A stretch of 64,000 nt of DNA, taken from the NCBI RefSeq assembly GCF_000519325.1, contig NZ_KI912613.1, forward strand, positions 975,369 to 1,039,368. Reading direction: 5' to 3'. Below, piece by piece: positions 18,762 to 26,448 of this stretch. Made by a program: the position numbers and the translations under genes. The notes below the pieces were generated by a model that saw only the letters and a program-made list of their open reading frames with translations, had not been told where the DNA came from and ran no database searches. Numbering within the stretch: the first letter of the stretch is position 1; each line of letters begins with the position of its first letter. This DNA is from Patulibacter minatonensis DSM 18081 (GTDB lineage Bacteria > Actinomycetota > Thermoleophilia > Solirubrobacterales > Solirubrobacteraceae).

Positions 18762-20093
18762 GTGTCCCCTTCCGCGCCCGAGCCCACCGCGCCGCTGTCG
18801 GCCACCGAGCTGCTCCAGCGGCTGATCCGGTTCAACACCGTCAACCCGCCCGGGGACGAGCGCGAGGCCCAGGAGTTCCTCGCGGGGCTGCTGGAGGAGG
18901 CCGGGTTCGAGGTCTCGCTCGTCGGCCGGCTCCCGGAGCGCCCGAACCTCGTCGCGGAGCTGCGCGCACCCGAGGGCAGCCCGGAGGGTCCCGTCCTCGG
19001 GCTGCTCTCCCACATGGACACGGTGCTCGCCGCGGCGGAGGACTGGGAGCACGACCCGTGGTCCGGCGACGTCGAGGGCGGCGAGATCTGGGGCCGCGGC
19101 GCGATCGACATGAAGTCGCAGACCGCCGCGGAGGCGACCGCGGCGATGGACCTCGCGCGGTCCGGCTGGCGGCCGTCCCGCGGGTCGCTGAAGGTGATCG
19201 TCGTCGTGGACGAGGAGGTCGGCGGTGCGGAGGGCGCGGTCTGGCTCTGCGAGAACGAGCCCGACCTCGCGCGCTGCGACCTGATGCTCAACGAGGGCGG
19301 GGGCGCGCCGCTGGTCTTCCGCGGGCAGCGGCACTACGGGGTCTGCGTCGGCGAGAAGGGCCCGCTGCGGTTCGGGCTGAAGGCGTCGGGCGTCGCGGCG
19401 CACGCGGCCACGCCCGGGCTCGGCGACAACGCGCTGACCCGGCTCGCCCCGCTGATCACGCGGCTGGCGGAGGCCGAGCTCCCGTTCGACGTCGACCCGG
19501 CGATCCGGGAGATGCTGATCGGCCTCGGCCTGGACGGCGACCACCCCGAGCGGGCCTACGCGCGGCTGCGCGAGGAGGACCCGGCGCTGTCGGCCGCGAT
19601 CGAGCCGATGGGGCGGATCACGTTCTCGCCGAACATCGTGTCGGCCGGCGACAAGATCAACGTGATCCCCGACCGCGCCGAGTTGCGGGTCGACTGCCGG
19701 GTCCCGCCGAACCTCACGACCGCCGAGGCGAAGGAGCGGATCCTCGCCGCGCTCGCGCCGCTGCCCGACGGGGTCGAGGTCGAGTGGGGCATGGAGGTCC
19801 CGGGCAACAGCTCGCCGGCCCAGGGCGAGCTGTTCGACGCGCTGCAGGAGTGGCTCGGCGACAACGTCCCGGGCGCCGGGATCGTCCCGACGTTCCTCCC
19901 GGGCTTCACGGACTCCCGCACGTGGCGCGAGGCGTTCCCGGACCTCGTCGCCTACGGCTTCTTCCCGCACCGGAACCTGGAGCTCCGCGAGCAGGCCGGC
20001 CGGATGCACGCGAAGAACGAGCGGATCGACGTCGAGGACCTCGACTTCGCGACGACGTGCTTCTCCGACGTGACGCGGCGGATCCTGGGGTAG
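18762..20093 (+). CDS. M20/M25/M40 family metallopeptidase
   Basis: 443-residue cytoplasmic zinc hydrolase of the ArgE/DapE/carboxypeptidase G2 group, releasing amino acids or acyl groups from peptides. The metal and catalytic residues are visible: SHMDTV (His84, Asp86), GRGAIDMK (Asp116), VDEEVGG (Glu151, Glu152), and a late GFFPHRN histidine. The inserted dimerisation domain lies around 200-320. Exact substrate is not predictable. Leaderless start: TAGCCT ends seven bases before the GTG. The next gene starts 27 bases downstream with its own promoter-like hexamer. Confidence 0.92.
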   Translation: MSPSAPEPTAPLSATELLQRLIRFNTVNPPGDEREAQEFLAGLLEEAGFEVSLVGRLPERPNLVAELRAPEGSPEGPVLGLLSHMDTVLAAAEDWEHDPWSGDVEGGEIWGRGAIDMKSQTAAEATAAMDLARSGWRPSRGSLKVIVVVDEEVGGAEGAVWLCENEPDLARCDLMLNEGGGAPLVFRGQRHYGVCVGEKGPLRFGLKASGVAAHAATPGLGDNALTRLAPLITRLAEAELPFDVDPAIREMLIGLGLDGDHPERAYARLREEDPALSAAIEPMGRITFSPNIVSAGDKINVIPDRAELRVDCRVPPNLTTAEAKERILAALAPLPDGVEVEWGMEVPGNSSPAQGELFDALQEWLGDNVPGAGIVPTFLPGFTDSRTWREAFPDLVAYGFFPHRNLELREQAGRMHAKNERIDVEDLDFATTCFSDVTRRILG

Positions 20094-20120
20094 CGCCACC
20101 CACCCTGCGAGGATGGCCCC

Positions 20121-20726
20121 GTGACCGAACCGCGGATGCTGCTCCTCTGGGACTCGCCGAACATCGACATGGTGCTCGGGCAGCTGATCCTGCGGCGCAA
20201 GCCGACGGGGCGCGAGCGGCCGCGGATCGACGCGCTGCGCGGCTGGCTGCGGGAGCGCGCCGACGACACCGGGGACCGCGAGGGCGACCGGCCCAAGGTC
20301 GAGGCCTCGGTCTTCGCGAACGTCACCGAGCGGACGTTCAACGGCGTCGTCGGCTGGGCGGAGGTCGTGCGCCAGCAGGGCTTCCGCATGTTCCTGAAGC
20401 CGAAGACCCGGGACGACTCGGACGTCGACGACGACATCCTCGACCTGCTCGCCCAGCGGCACCGCGAGGGCGGGCTGCGCGAGGCGATCCTCATGTCGCA
20501 CGACGGCATGGCGTTCGTGGAGGCCGCGAAGACGCTGATCGCCGACGGCGTCCGCGTGACCGCGCTGGTCTTCCCGGAGCACGCGCAGCAGCTCTGCCAG
20601 GTCGACGGCATCGAGGTCTTCGACCTCGAGGACGTCCCGGGCCTGTTCGAGTCGCCGCTGCCCCGCCTGACCTACGCCGGCCTGCCCGCCGAGGGTCGCT
20701 GGCTGGAGCCGCTCGGCGAGATCTAG
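20121..20726 (+). CDS. NYN domain protein (predicted PIN-like ribonuclease)
   Basis: 201-residue protein of the NYN family (LabA/limkain-b1 type), predicted metal-dependent RNases of the PIN-like fold. The conserved acidic residues appear as LLLWDSPNIDM near the N-terminus, KTRDDSDVDDDILDLL in the middle and AILMSHDGMAFVEAAK near 130, which form the usual acidic cluster. RNA target unknown. GAGGAT lies six bases before the GTG (leaderless). It is convergent with the repeat-protein gene downstream. Confidence 0.8.
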   Translation: MTEPRMLLLWDSPNIDMVLGQLILRRKPTGRERPRIDALRGWLRERADDTGDREGDRPKVEASVFANVTERTFNGVVGWAEVVRQQGFRMFLKPKTRDDSDVDDDILDLLAQRHREGGLREAILMSHDGMAFVEAAKTLIADGVRVTALVFPEHAQQLCQVDGIEVFDLEDVPGLFESPLPRLTYAGLPAEGRWLEPLGEI

Positions 20727-20828
20727 CGGCGACGGTCGGCTGCCGTGGGCCGCCGACCCGAGGCGTCCGGCGAGACGCAGCGCGGCCGCCGGCACCGCAG
20801 GCCGACGTGCCCCGGGCCCCGCGTGCGC

Positions 20829-21914
20829 TCAGCCCTCCGACGGCCCGTCCAGTTCCTTCGCGGCCTTCCGCGCCCCCGGCAGCCGCCCCGCCACCCGCGC
20901 CAGCGGGACGATCGCGCGGCCGAGATCGTGGGCGGCGTGCTGCATCCCGTCGAGGGCGGGCTCCAGGCGGCCGAGCTGCTCGCCGATCGCCCGGACCTGG
21001 GCCTCCACGGACTCGACGCGGCCCGGGAGCTGCGGCAGGACCTCGACGGCCTTCGCGAGCTCGGGCAGGACCTGCGTCGTCTCGGCCAGGCCCTGCAGCG
21101 CGTCGACGACCTTCGCGATCTCCTGCAGCGACCGGTCGAGCTCGCCCAGCGGGGCGAGCATCGTCTCGACGTTCGCGAGCGGCCGGAGGTGTTCCTCGAG
21201 GCGGCCGAGCTGCCGCAGCGTGTCGTCCAGCGCGGCCAGGCGGGCGAGCGCCTTCGAGAGGTCGGCGAGCTGGTCGAGCGGACCGTCCTCGGCCAGCAGG
21301 CGCTCGACGCCACCGTCCTCGGCCAGCAGCCGGTCGAGCGTGCCGCCCTCCTGCACCAGGCGGTTGACGGTGCTGCCGGGCGCCAGCAGGAGCTCGAGCG
21401 TGCCCTCGCGTGCCAGGAGCTGCTCGACGAGCCCACCCGGCGCGAGGAGCCGGTCGAGGATGCCGTCGGGCTCGAGCGCGCGCTCGAGCGTGCCGCCGTC
21501 CTCGGTCAGGCGGTCGACGGCGCCCCCGGGGGAGAGCAGGCGGTCGAGCGGCCCGTCGGCGACGAGCAGCCGTTCGAGCGGGCCGTCCTCGCCGATCAGC
21601 CGGTCGACCGAGCCGCCCGGCGCGAGCATCCGGTCCAGCGGCCCGCCCGCGGCGAGCATGCGGCCGAGCGGCCGGTCGTCGGCGGTCAGCACCGCCAGCT
21701 GCTCGAGCCGCGAGAGCGGCCCCGTCGGGCTGGCCAGCCGCGCGAGCTGGTCGACGACGCCCCCCTCGGCGATCAGCGTCTGCAGGCGCTCGCCGAGCCC
21801 ACCGGGCCGGCGCAGGGGTCCCTTCGGCGCCGCGAAGTCCCGGGCCGCGAGCACGAGCTCCGCCGACGCGACGACGGTGCGCGCCGGCAGCAGCGCGAGC
21901 GTGAGGAGGCCCAT
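20829..21914 (-). CDS. Unrecognised protein with 13 tandem decapeptide repeats
   Basis: 361-residue protein with no family I recognise. Residues 1-26 are hydrophobic with scattered charges. Residues 82-211 are thirteen 10-residue units without a single insertion or deletion, consensus [PT]-[LV]-[DE]-R-L-L-A-[PE]-[GD]-G, for example PLDRMLAPGG, PLERLLVADG, TLDRLLAEDG. The regular Leu, Arg and Gly-Gly pattern suggests a short-helix solenoid. Residues 212-320 are Leu-rich and heptad-like (LDDTLRQLGRLEEHLRPL), probably coiled coil, ending in a basic tail. TAGCGT stands eight bases before the ATG. The neighbours give no functional clue; a structural, membrane-associated or scaffolding role is conceivable. 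Confidence 0.85.
   Translation of the reverse strand: MGLLTLALLPARTVVASAELVLAARDFAAPKGPLRRPGGLGERLQTLIAEGGVVDQLARLASPTGPLSRLEQLAVLTADDRPLGRMLAAGGPLDRMLAPGGSVDRLIGEDGPLERLLVADGPLDRLLSPGGAVDRLTEDGGTLERALEPDGILDRLLAPGGLVEQLLAREGTLELLLAPGSTVNRLVQEGGTLDRLLAEDGGVERLLAEDGPLDQLADLSKALARLAALDDTLRQLGRLEEHLRPLANVETMLAPLGELDRSLQEIAKVVDALQGLAETTQVLPELAKAVEVLPQLPGRVESVEAQVRAIGEQLGRLEPALDGMQHAAHDLGRAIVPLARVAGRLPGARKAAKELDGPSEG
21282..21671 (-). repeat. 30-base-period coding repeat (13 units)
   Basis: DNA encoding residues 82-211 of the repeat protein. The period is exactly 30 bases over 390 bases, but the units differ at many positions, so it is conserved at protein level more than at DNA level. Confidence 0.8.
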
Positions 21915-21925
21915 GGGTCGCGACG

Positions 21926-22042
21926 CTACCCGCTGGCGGGGTCGCGGAGCCGTCGGAACGCGATCTTCCGGTCGCGGACCGGCGGTCGCGGCCGACGCTC
22001 GCGGGGCGGCGGCGAGCCCTCGGCCGCCTCCTGCACGGTCAT
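21926..22042 (-). CDS. Possible 38-residue basic small protein
   Basis: Short frame beginning MTVQEAAEGSPPPRERR and ending RLRDPASG, placed 11 bases before the start of the repeat-protein gene. Its third codon positions are mostly G or C, as in the real genes here, but there is no convincing ribosome site or -10, so it may be chance. Its TAG stop overlaps the -10 (TAGCGT) of the repeat-protein gene. Confidence 0.3.
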   Translation of the reverse strand: MTVQEAAEGSPPPRERRPRPPVRDRKIAFRRLRDPASG

Positions 22043-22142
22043 CGGTCGCCGCGGTCCGTCGCCTCGCGGAGACGGTCGCCGGGCGCGTGGTCGCCGAGGT
22101 CGGTCGTCGGTCGCCGCGGTCGGGCTCCGGTTCGGCGGGACG

Positions 22143-22370
22143 TCAGTCGCCGGGACGCCGCGGACCGTCCGCCCACCAGGGGATCGCCGACGCCACGCCC
22201 ATCGCGACGCCGACGACGATCAGGACCACTCCGGTGGCGCCGCCGTCCGGCAGCAGGATCACGAGCCCGACGAGGACCAGCCCGAGCCCCGCGCCGAAGA
22301 TCACGGGCGACCTCCTGCGCTGTCCCACGCCGGGTCCGGCGTTCGCCGAGGGGCCGTCGTCGATCGTCAT
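22143..22370 (-). CDS. Small two-helix membrane protein
   Basis: 75-residue protein: a polar, Gly/Ser-containing N-terminus, a basic QRRRSP, then two hydrophobic segments (PVIFGAGLGLVLVGLVILL and GVVLIVVGVAMGVASAI) separated by PDGGAT, ending in a charged tail. It is a typical small actinobacterial membrane protein with no assigned role. The start is the ATG giving MTIDDGPSAN; no clear ribosome site. It follows the phenazine-type isomerase gene by 119 bases on the same strand. Confidence 0.6.
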   Translation of the reverse strand: MTIDDGPSANAGPGVGQRRRSPVIFGAGLGLVLVGLVILLPDGGATGVVLIVVGVAMGVASAIPWWADGPRRPGD

Positions 22371-22489
22371 GACGTCCGTGTACCCCGTCCTCTGCGCGTC
22401 GAACGCCCGACGGCCGAGGACGGATCCGTGGCCGCGCTTGCGCTCGAGCCGGGGACGGGACGGCGACCCCGCTCCACCTTCCGAGGTCC

Positions 22490-23386
22490 TCAGAGCGCGA
22501 CGACGCCCGCGATGCAGACGACCGCGTCGCCGCCGACCCAGATCCGCTCGCCGTCGTCGACGACGTGCACGCGCCCGGCGCGCCGCAGCGCCGTGCCCTG
22601 GGAGGCGACGTAGGACGCCGGGGCGACGCCGTCCTCCCGCAGCCACTGGGCGAGGCTCGCGTTGAGGCTGCCCGTGACCGGGTCCTCGAAGCCCGTCCGG
22701 ACGACGCCGTCCGCGTCGGGGGCGGCCGGGAAGAACGCACGGACCTCGAAGGCGGCGCCGCCCGGTCCCTCGGCCGCGCCGTCCGCCCCTGCGCCGTACG
22801 GCCCCACCACGCCGAGCTTCGTGTCCCCGAGCACCCCGAAGTCCGCGCGCAGCGCGAGGACCTCGGCCGCCGAGGACAGCCGCACCGCGCACCATCCCGG
22901 CCCGTTGTCGACCCACGCGTGGGCGAGGATCGCGCCGCGGTCGACCCCGACGCCGGCGGCGATCCGGTCGACGAGGGCGTCGTCGAGGACGCCCTCGCGC
23001 AGGCGCTCCGGCGCGGCGAACGCCAGCCGCGTGCCGTCGCGGCGGAGCTCGACGAGCCCGACGCCGCACTCCTGGACGATCCGCTCGGGGTCGCGCGGCG
23101 TGGCACCGGCGTTCAGCCACGCGTGGCAGCTGCCGAGCGTCGGGTGGCCCGCGAACGGCAGCTCGCCCGACGGCGTGAAGATCCGCAGGCGGTAGTCGGC
23201 GCCCTCGTCCGCGCCCTCGGAGGTCGGCGGCAGCAGGAACGTCGTCTCCGAGAGGTTCGTCCAGCGCGCGAACCCCGCCATCGCCTCGTCGGACAGGTCG
23301 TCGCCCTCGAGCACGACCGCGACGGGGTTGCCGAGGTGCGGGACGTCCGTGAAGACGTCGACCTGCCGGAACCCGCGGGAGCGCAT
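22490..23386 (-). CDS. PhzF family isomerase/epimerase
   Basis: 298-residue member of the PhzF family (diaminopimelate-epimerase fold). It starts with FRQVDVFTDVPHLGNPVAVV, has NLSETTFL with the catalytic glutamate (Glu47, equivalent to Glu45 of PhzF), RIFTPSGELPFAGHPTLG, and the second-half signature DPVTGSLNASLAQWL. Most genomic PhzF-like proteins act on unknown substrates. No phenazine genes are nearby, so phenazine synthesis should not be assumed. Confidence 0.9.
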   Translation of the reverse strand: MRSRGFRQVDVFTDVPHLGNPVAVVLEGDDLSDEAMAGFARWTNLSETTFLLPPTSEGADEGADYRLRIFTPSGELPFAGHPTLGSCHAWLNAGATPRDPERIVQECGVGLVELRRDGTRLAFAAPERLREGVLDDALVDRIAAGVGVDRGAILAHAWVDNGPGWCAVRLSSAAEVLALRADFGVLGDTKLGVVGPYGAGADGAAEGPGGAAFEVRAFFPAAPDADGVVRTGFEDPVTGSLNASLAQWLREDGVAPASYVASQGTALRRAGRVHVVDDGERIWVGGDAVVCIAGVVAL

Positions 23387-23463
23387 GCGTCGATGATGAC
23401 GCGCGACCGAGGCATCGGCGGGCGACGACGGGACGAGGACGGCCGCGCTATAGGCTCCGCCGC

Positions 23464-23874
23464 ATGTTCGACCGGATCGACCACCTCGGCATCGCCGTCC
23501 GTCCCGAGGACCTCGACGACCAGATCGCCTACCACCGCGACGTGCTCGGCTTCGAGCTCGTGCACCGCGAGACGGTGGAGTCCCAGGGTGTCGAGGCGGT
23601 CCTCTTCGACGTCGGCGAGAACCACGTCGAGCTGATCTCGCCGCTGGGCCCCGACACCGGCGTCGCGAAGTTCCTCGAGAAGAACGGCCCCGGCCTCCAC
23701 CACGTCGCGTACCAGACGCAGGACATCGTCTCGGCGCTCGCGACGTTGAAGGAGCGCGGCGTGCAGCTGATCGACGCCGAGCCGCGCGTCGGCATCCGGA
23801 ACAGCCGCGTCGCGTTCCTGCACCCGAAGTCCACCGGCAAGGTGCTGACCGAGCTCACCGAGCCGGCGCACTGA
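23464..23874 (+). CDS. mce: Methylmalonyl-CoA epimerase
   Basis: 136-residue VOC-fold enzyme interconverting (R)- and (S)-methylmalonyl-CoA in propionate and odd-chain metabolism. It begins FDRIDHLGIAVRP (metal His7), with LIDAEPR and GLHHVAYQT (second metal histidine), HVELISPLGP and FLHPKSTGKVLTEL, matching this short family over its full length. TAGGCT ends seven bases before the ATG. A small DUF3107-like gene follows. No mutase is in the window. Confidence 0.92.
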   Translation: MFDRIDHLGIAVRPEDLDDQIAYHRDVLGFELVHRETVESQGVEAVLFDVGENHVELISPLGPDTGVAKFLEKNGPGLHHVAYQTQDIVSALATLKERGVQLIDAEPRVGIRNSRVAFLHPKSTGKVLTELTEPAH

Positions 23875-23921
23875 CGCCGCACCCCCTTCCCACCCGCACC
23901 CCGCAACGATCAGGAGAGCCC

Positions 23922-24143
23922 GTGTCTTCCGACGACAAGCTCCGCGTCAGCATCGGTCTGGACAGCGCCCCGCCGCTGGCCGTCCGCCTCACCGAGTCCC
24001 AGCTCCAGGGCCTGCAGCAGTCGCTGCCGGGCGGTGGCTGGACCGACCTCGACGCCGAGGACGCCCGCGTCCACCTGAACCTCGACAAGGTCGTCTTCAT
24101 CCGCGTCGACAAGGACGAGCAGAAGGTCGGCTTCGGGCTCTAG
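23922..24143 (+). CDS. DUF3107-like small protein
   Basis: 73-residue protein with the pattern of actinobacterial DUF3107: a first strand KLRVSIGLDS, a helix TESQLQGLQQSL, and KVVFIRVDKDEQKVGFGL at the end. The function of the family is unknown. AGGAGAGCC lies before the GTG start. It follows the epimerase gene by 47 bases on the same strand and is probably in the same transcript. Confidence 0.7.
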   Translation: MSSDDKLRVSIGLDSAPPLAVRLTESQLQGLQQSLPGGGWTDLDAEDARVHLNLDKVVFIRVDKDEQKVGFGL

Positions 24144-24241
24144 GCCCCCGGGCCCGGCCCGCGCCCCTCGCGGGTGCCCCGCGCCTCGCCGCAGTCCGGC
24201 GCACTCCGACCCGAGACGCACGGGGCGGGGCCCGCTTCCCC

Positions 24242-24727
24242 TCACCGCAGGGTGCAGCGGGGCCCGGAGTCCGGCAGGCAGCGCGTCAGCTCGCCGCGGG
24301 CGTAGCGCGCCCCGTTGGACTGCTCCTTCTGCAGCACGCGGTAGTCCGTCCGCTTGAGGCAGTCGTCGTAGTCCTGCCCCTCCTGGATCGTGTAGGTGCA
24401 GTAGCGCGTGACCTCGTTCAGGCCGCCCTGCTGGCCCTGGACGGTGCGGTCCGGCGGACCGCTCGCCAGCGAGTTGAGCACGACGACGACGAGCACGACG
24501 AACGGCAGCGCGGCGAACAGCAGGACGAGGATCAGCCGGGCCTGCGACCGGCCCTTCGCGATCTCGCCGACGTCCCGCGGACGGTCGTACCGGTTGCGCA
24601 GGTGCGGGGCCAGCTCGGGCAGGTCGTCGGCCGAGGACGCGCCGCCGGTCGGGGCGGCGCCGGCGGCCGGTCCCGCGTCGCCGTCGGTCGGTCGCCGGTC
24701 GTCCGGCTCGTCCTCGCCGGCGCTCAT
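24242..24727 (-). CDS. Single-pass membrane protein, unknown
   Basis: 161-residue protein: about 70 disordered acidic/Ala-rich residues, a basic stretch (KGRSQAR), one strong transmembrane helix (LILVLLFAALPFVVLVVVVL) and an outside domain of about 65 residues with four cysteines (RYCTYTIQ, DDCLKRT, TRCLPDSGPRC) that could form two disulfides. The ATG overlaps the stop of the lipid kinase gene (ATGA), so they are co-expressed. Family not recognised. Confidence 0.7.
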   Translation of the reverse strand: MSAGEDEPDDRRPTDGDAGPAAGAAPTGGASSADDLPELAPHLRNRYDRPRDVGEIAKGRSQARLILVLLFAALPFVVLVVVVLNSLASGPPDRTVQGQQGGLNEVTRYCTYTIQEGQDYDDCLKRTDYRVLQKEQSNGARYARGELTRCLPDSGPRCTLR

Positions 24728-25599
24728 CGGCGCCGCCCCCAGCGCGGAGCGCTGTCGACCTCGGGCGGCAGGAAGATCTCGACGGGGCCGAGCGGCTCCG
24801 CGGTGACGTCGCCGAGGTCGAGGACCTCGCCGTCGACGTTCCACAGGAGGTCGGGGTCGACGTCGACGCGGATGTCGTGCCCCTGGAAGAAGTGCGTGCC
24901 GCCGCGGTTGCCGCCGCCACGCATGCCCCAGACACGCCGGATCAGCGTCAGGCGGGAGCGCGACTCGACGACGAAGAGCTCCATCTCGGCGGTCTCGGGA
25001 TCCGAGTCGGGGAGCTGGACGATGCCGCCGAACGAGCCGGACGCGGCGACGAGCGCCTGCCAGACGTCGCCCTCGTACACCTCCTCGCCGTCGACGCTGA
25101 CCTTGCAGTGCACCTGTTTGCCCTTCACGCCGGCGATCACCGCGCCGATCGCGTAGGCGACGGGGCCGAGCGCCGACTTGAACGGTGCGGCCTCGCGCGC
25201 GGCGTTGACGGCCAGGCCGATCGAGGCGACGTTGACGAAGGGGTGGCCGTCGAGCGTCGCGCCCCACACCGTGCGGTGCCGGGCCTCGGGGTCCTTGGCG
25301 ACGTCGAGCGCGGCGTCGAAGTCGGCCGGGATCCCGATCGCCCGGGCGAAGTCGTTGGCGGTGCCGGCCGGGAGGATCGCGAGCGGGGTCCCGTGCTCGG
25401 CGCAGGACGCGAAGGCCGGGCCGATCGAGCCGTCCCCGCCGGCCACGACCACGCGCTCCGCACCCGAGGACGCCGCGGCGTCGGTCTCGTCGAGCGTGAA
25501 CGTCGTGACGTCGTGCCCGGGAGCGCCGAGGCGCTCGGCGAGCTCGTCGCTCCCGCGGCCGGCGCCGGACTTGGGATTGACGACCAACGCCAGCTTCAC
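24724..25599 (-). CDS. Diacylglycerol kinase family lipid kinase
   Basis: 291-residue cytoplasmic kinase of the DagK/YegS group, phosphorylating diacylglycerol, a related lipid or sphingoid base. It begins KLALVVNPKSGAGRG, with the ATP motif VVAGGDGSIG and ILPAGTANDFARAIG, then the C-terminal beta-sandwich with NVDGEVLD near the end. The start is GTG (MKLALVVN). It is translationally coupled to a membrane protein. A PAP2-type phosphatase is divergent 108 bases away, suggesting opposed lipid-phosphate reactions. Confidence 0.9.
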   Translation of the reverse strand: MKLALVVNPKSGAGRGSDELAERLGAPGHDVTTFTLDETDAAASSGAERVVVAGGDGSIGPAFASCAEHGTPLAILPAGTANDFARAIGIPADFDAALDVAKDPEARHRTVWGATLDGHPFVNVASIGLAVNAAREAAPFKSALGPVAYAIGAVIAGVKGKQVHCKVSVDGEEVYEGDVWQALVAASGSFGGIVQLPDSDPETAEMELFVVESRSRLTLIRRVWGMRGGGNRGGTHFFQGHDIRVDVDPDLLWNVDGEVLDLGDVTAEPLGPVEIFLPPEVDSAPRWGRRR

Positions 25600-25707
25600 C
25601 CGCTACATGGTGCCCGACCGGGGGACGGGCGGGGCCGCGGCGGCCCGACGGGACGGCGGGCGACGCCCGGCGGGACGCCGCGATCCCCCGGCCCGTACGC
25701 TCCTGGG

Positions 25708-26448
25708 GTGTCGATCCTGACCCCGGACCCACGGCTCTTCGGCGAGGCCGTCGACGCCCGCCGCAGCCTGCTGGCCCGCGCCCTGCGCGGCCGCACCGGC
25801 AGGGCGTTCGCGAGCCTCGACCTCGCGGGGATGCGGGCGATCCGCTCGACCGCGCGCTCCAAGCGCGCGACGAAGGCGATCGTCCGGTTCTCCCGCACCG
25901 GCGAGCACGGTGCCCTGTGGCTCGGGATCGGGGCGCTCGGCGCGACCGTCGACGAGCGCCGCCGCGACGAGTGGCTGCTGGGCGTCGCCGCGGTCGGCGC
26001 CGCCTACGTCGTGAACACGAGCGTCAAGCAGGTCGCCCGCCGCCCGCGCCCGCAGCTGCGCGATCTGCCGCCCCTGATCCCGACCCCGACGCAGCTGAGC
26101 TTCCCGAGCTCGCACGCCGCGTCGTCGTTCGCCGCCGCCGCGGCGTTCTCCAGCCTGCTGCCGAAGGCGCCGCTCTACGGCGTCGCCGGCGCGATGGCGA
26201 TCTCGCGCGTCCACCTGGGCGTGCACTACCCGACCGACATCGCCGTCGGCGGCGTCCTCGGCTGGACCGTCGGCGGCGGCGTCCGGGCCGCCGGTCACGG
26301 CATCGCCGCGCGCCGCGACCGCCGCCGGGAGCAGGCCGACGACTCCAGCAGCACCGCCGAGAAGGCCGCCACCGCCGCATCGGTCGCCGCCGCTGCGGCC
26401 GCGGGGGCCGCGGCTGCCACCACCGACCCCACGACCGGAGACGCCTGA
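25708..26448 (+). CDS. PAP2 superfamily phosphatase
   Basis: 246-residue membrane phosphatase acting on lipid or polyprenyl phosphates. The three catalytic motifs are present: KQVARRPRP, SFPSSHAASS (PSxH) and SRVHLGVHYPTDIAVGG. Hydrophobic helices flank them. The tail of about 50 residues is Ala-rich with acidic and Ser/Thr residues. GTG is preceded by TACGCT with a 6-base gap (leaderless). Its stop overlaps the ychF start by one base (TGATG), an odd pairing of a phosphatase with a translation-linked ATPase in one transcript. Confidence 0.88.
   Translation: MSILTPDPRLFGEAVDARRSLLARALRGRTGRAFASLDLAGMRAIRSTARSKRATKAIVRFSRTGEHGALWLGIGALGATVDERRRDEWLLGVAAVGAAYVVNTSVKQVARRPRPQLRDLPPLIPTPTQLSFPSSHAASSFAAAAAFSSLLPKAPLYGVAGAMAISRVHLGVHYPTDIAVGGVLGWTVGGGVRAAGHGIAARRDRRREQADDSSSTAEKAATAASVAAAAAAGAAAATTDPTTGDA

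Noticed and set aside
21282-21671. Minisatellite or CRISPR with 30-base period
   Set aside because: Units are diverged in DNA but conserved as decapeptides within one open frame.
22045-22135. Several GGTCGCC-type short repeats
   Set aside because: Spacing is irregular and consistent with high-GC low-complexity DNA.
22490-23386. Phenazine biosynthesis
   Set aside because: Only a PhzF-like isomerase is present; no other phenazine genes are near, and the family is widespread.
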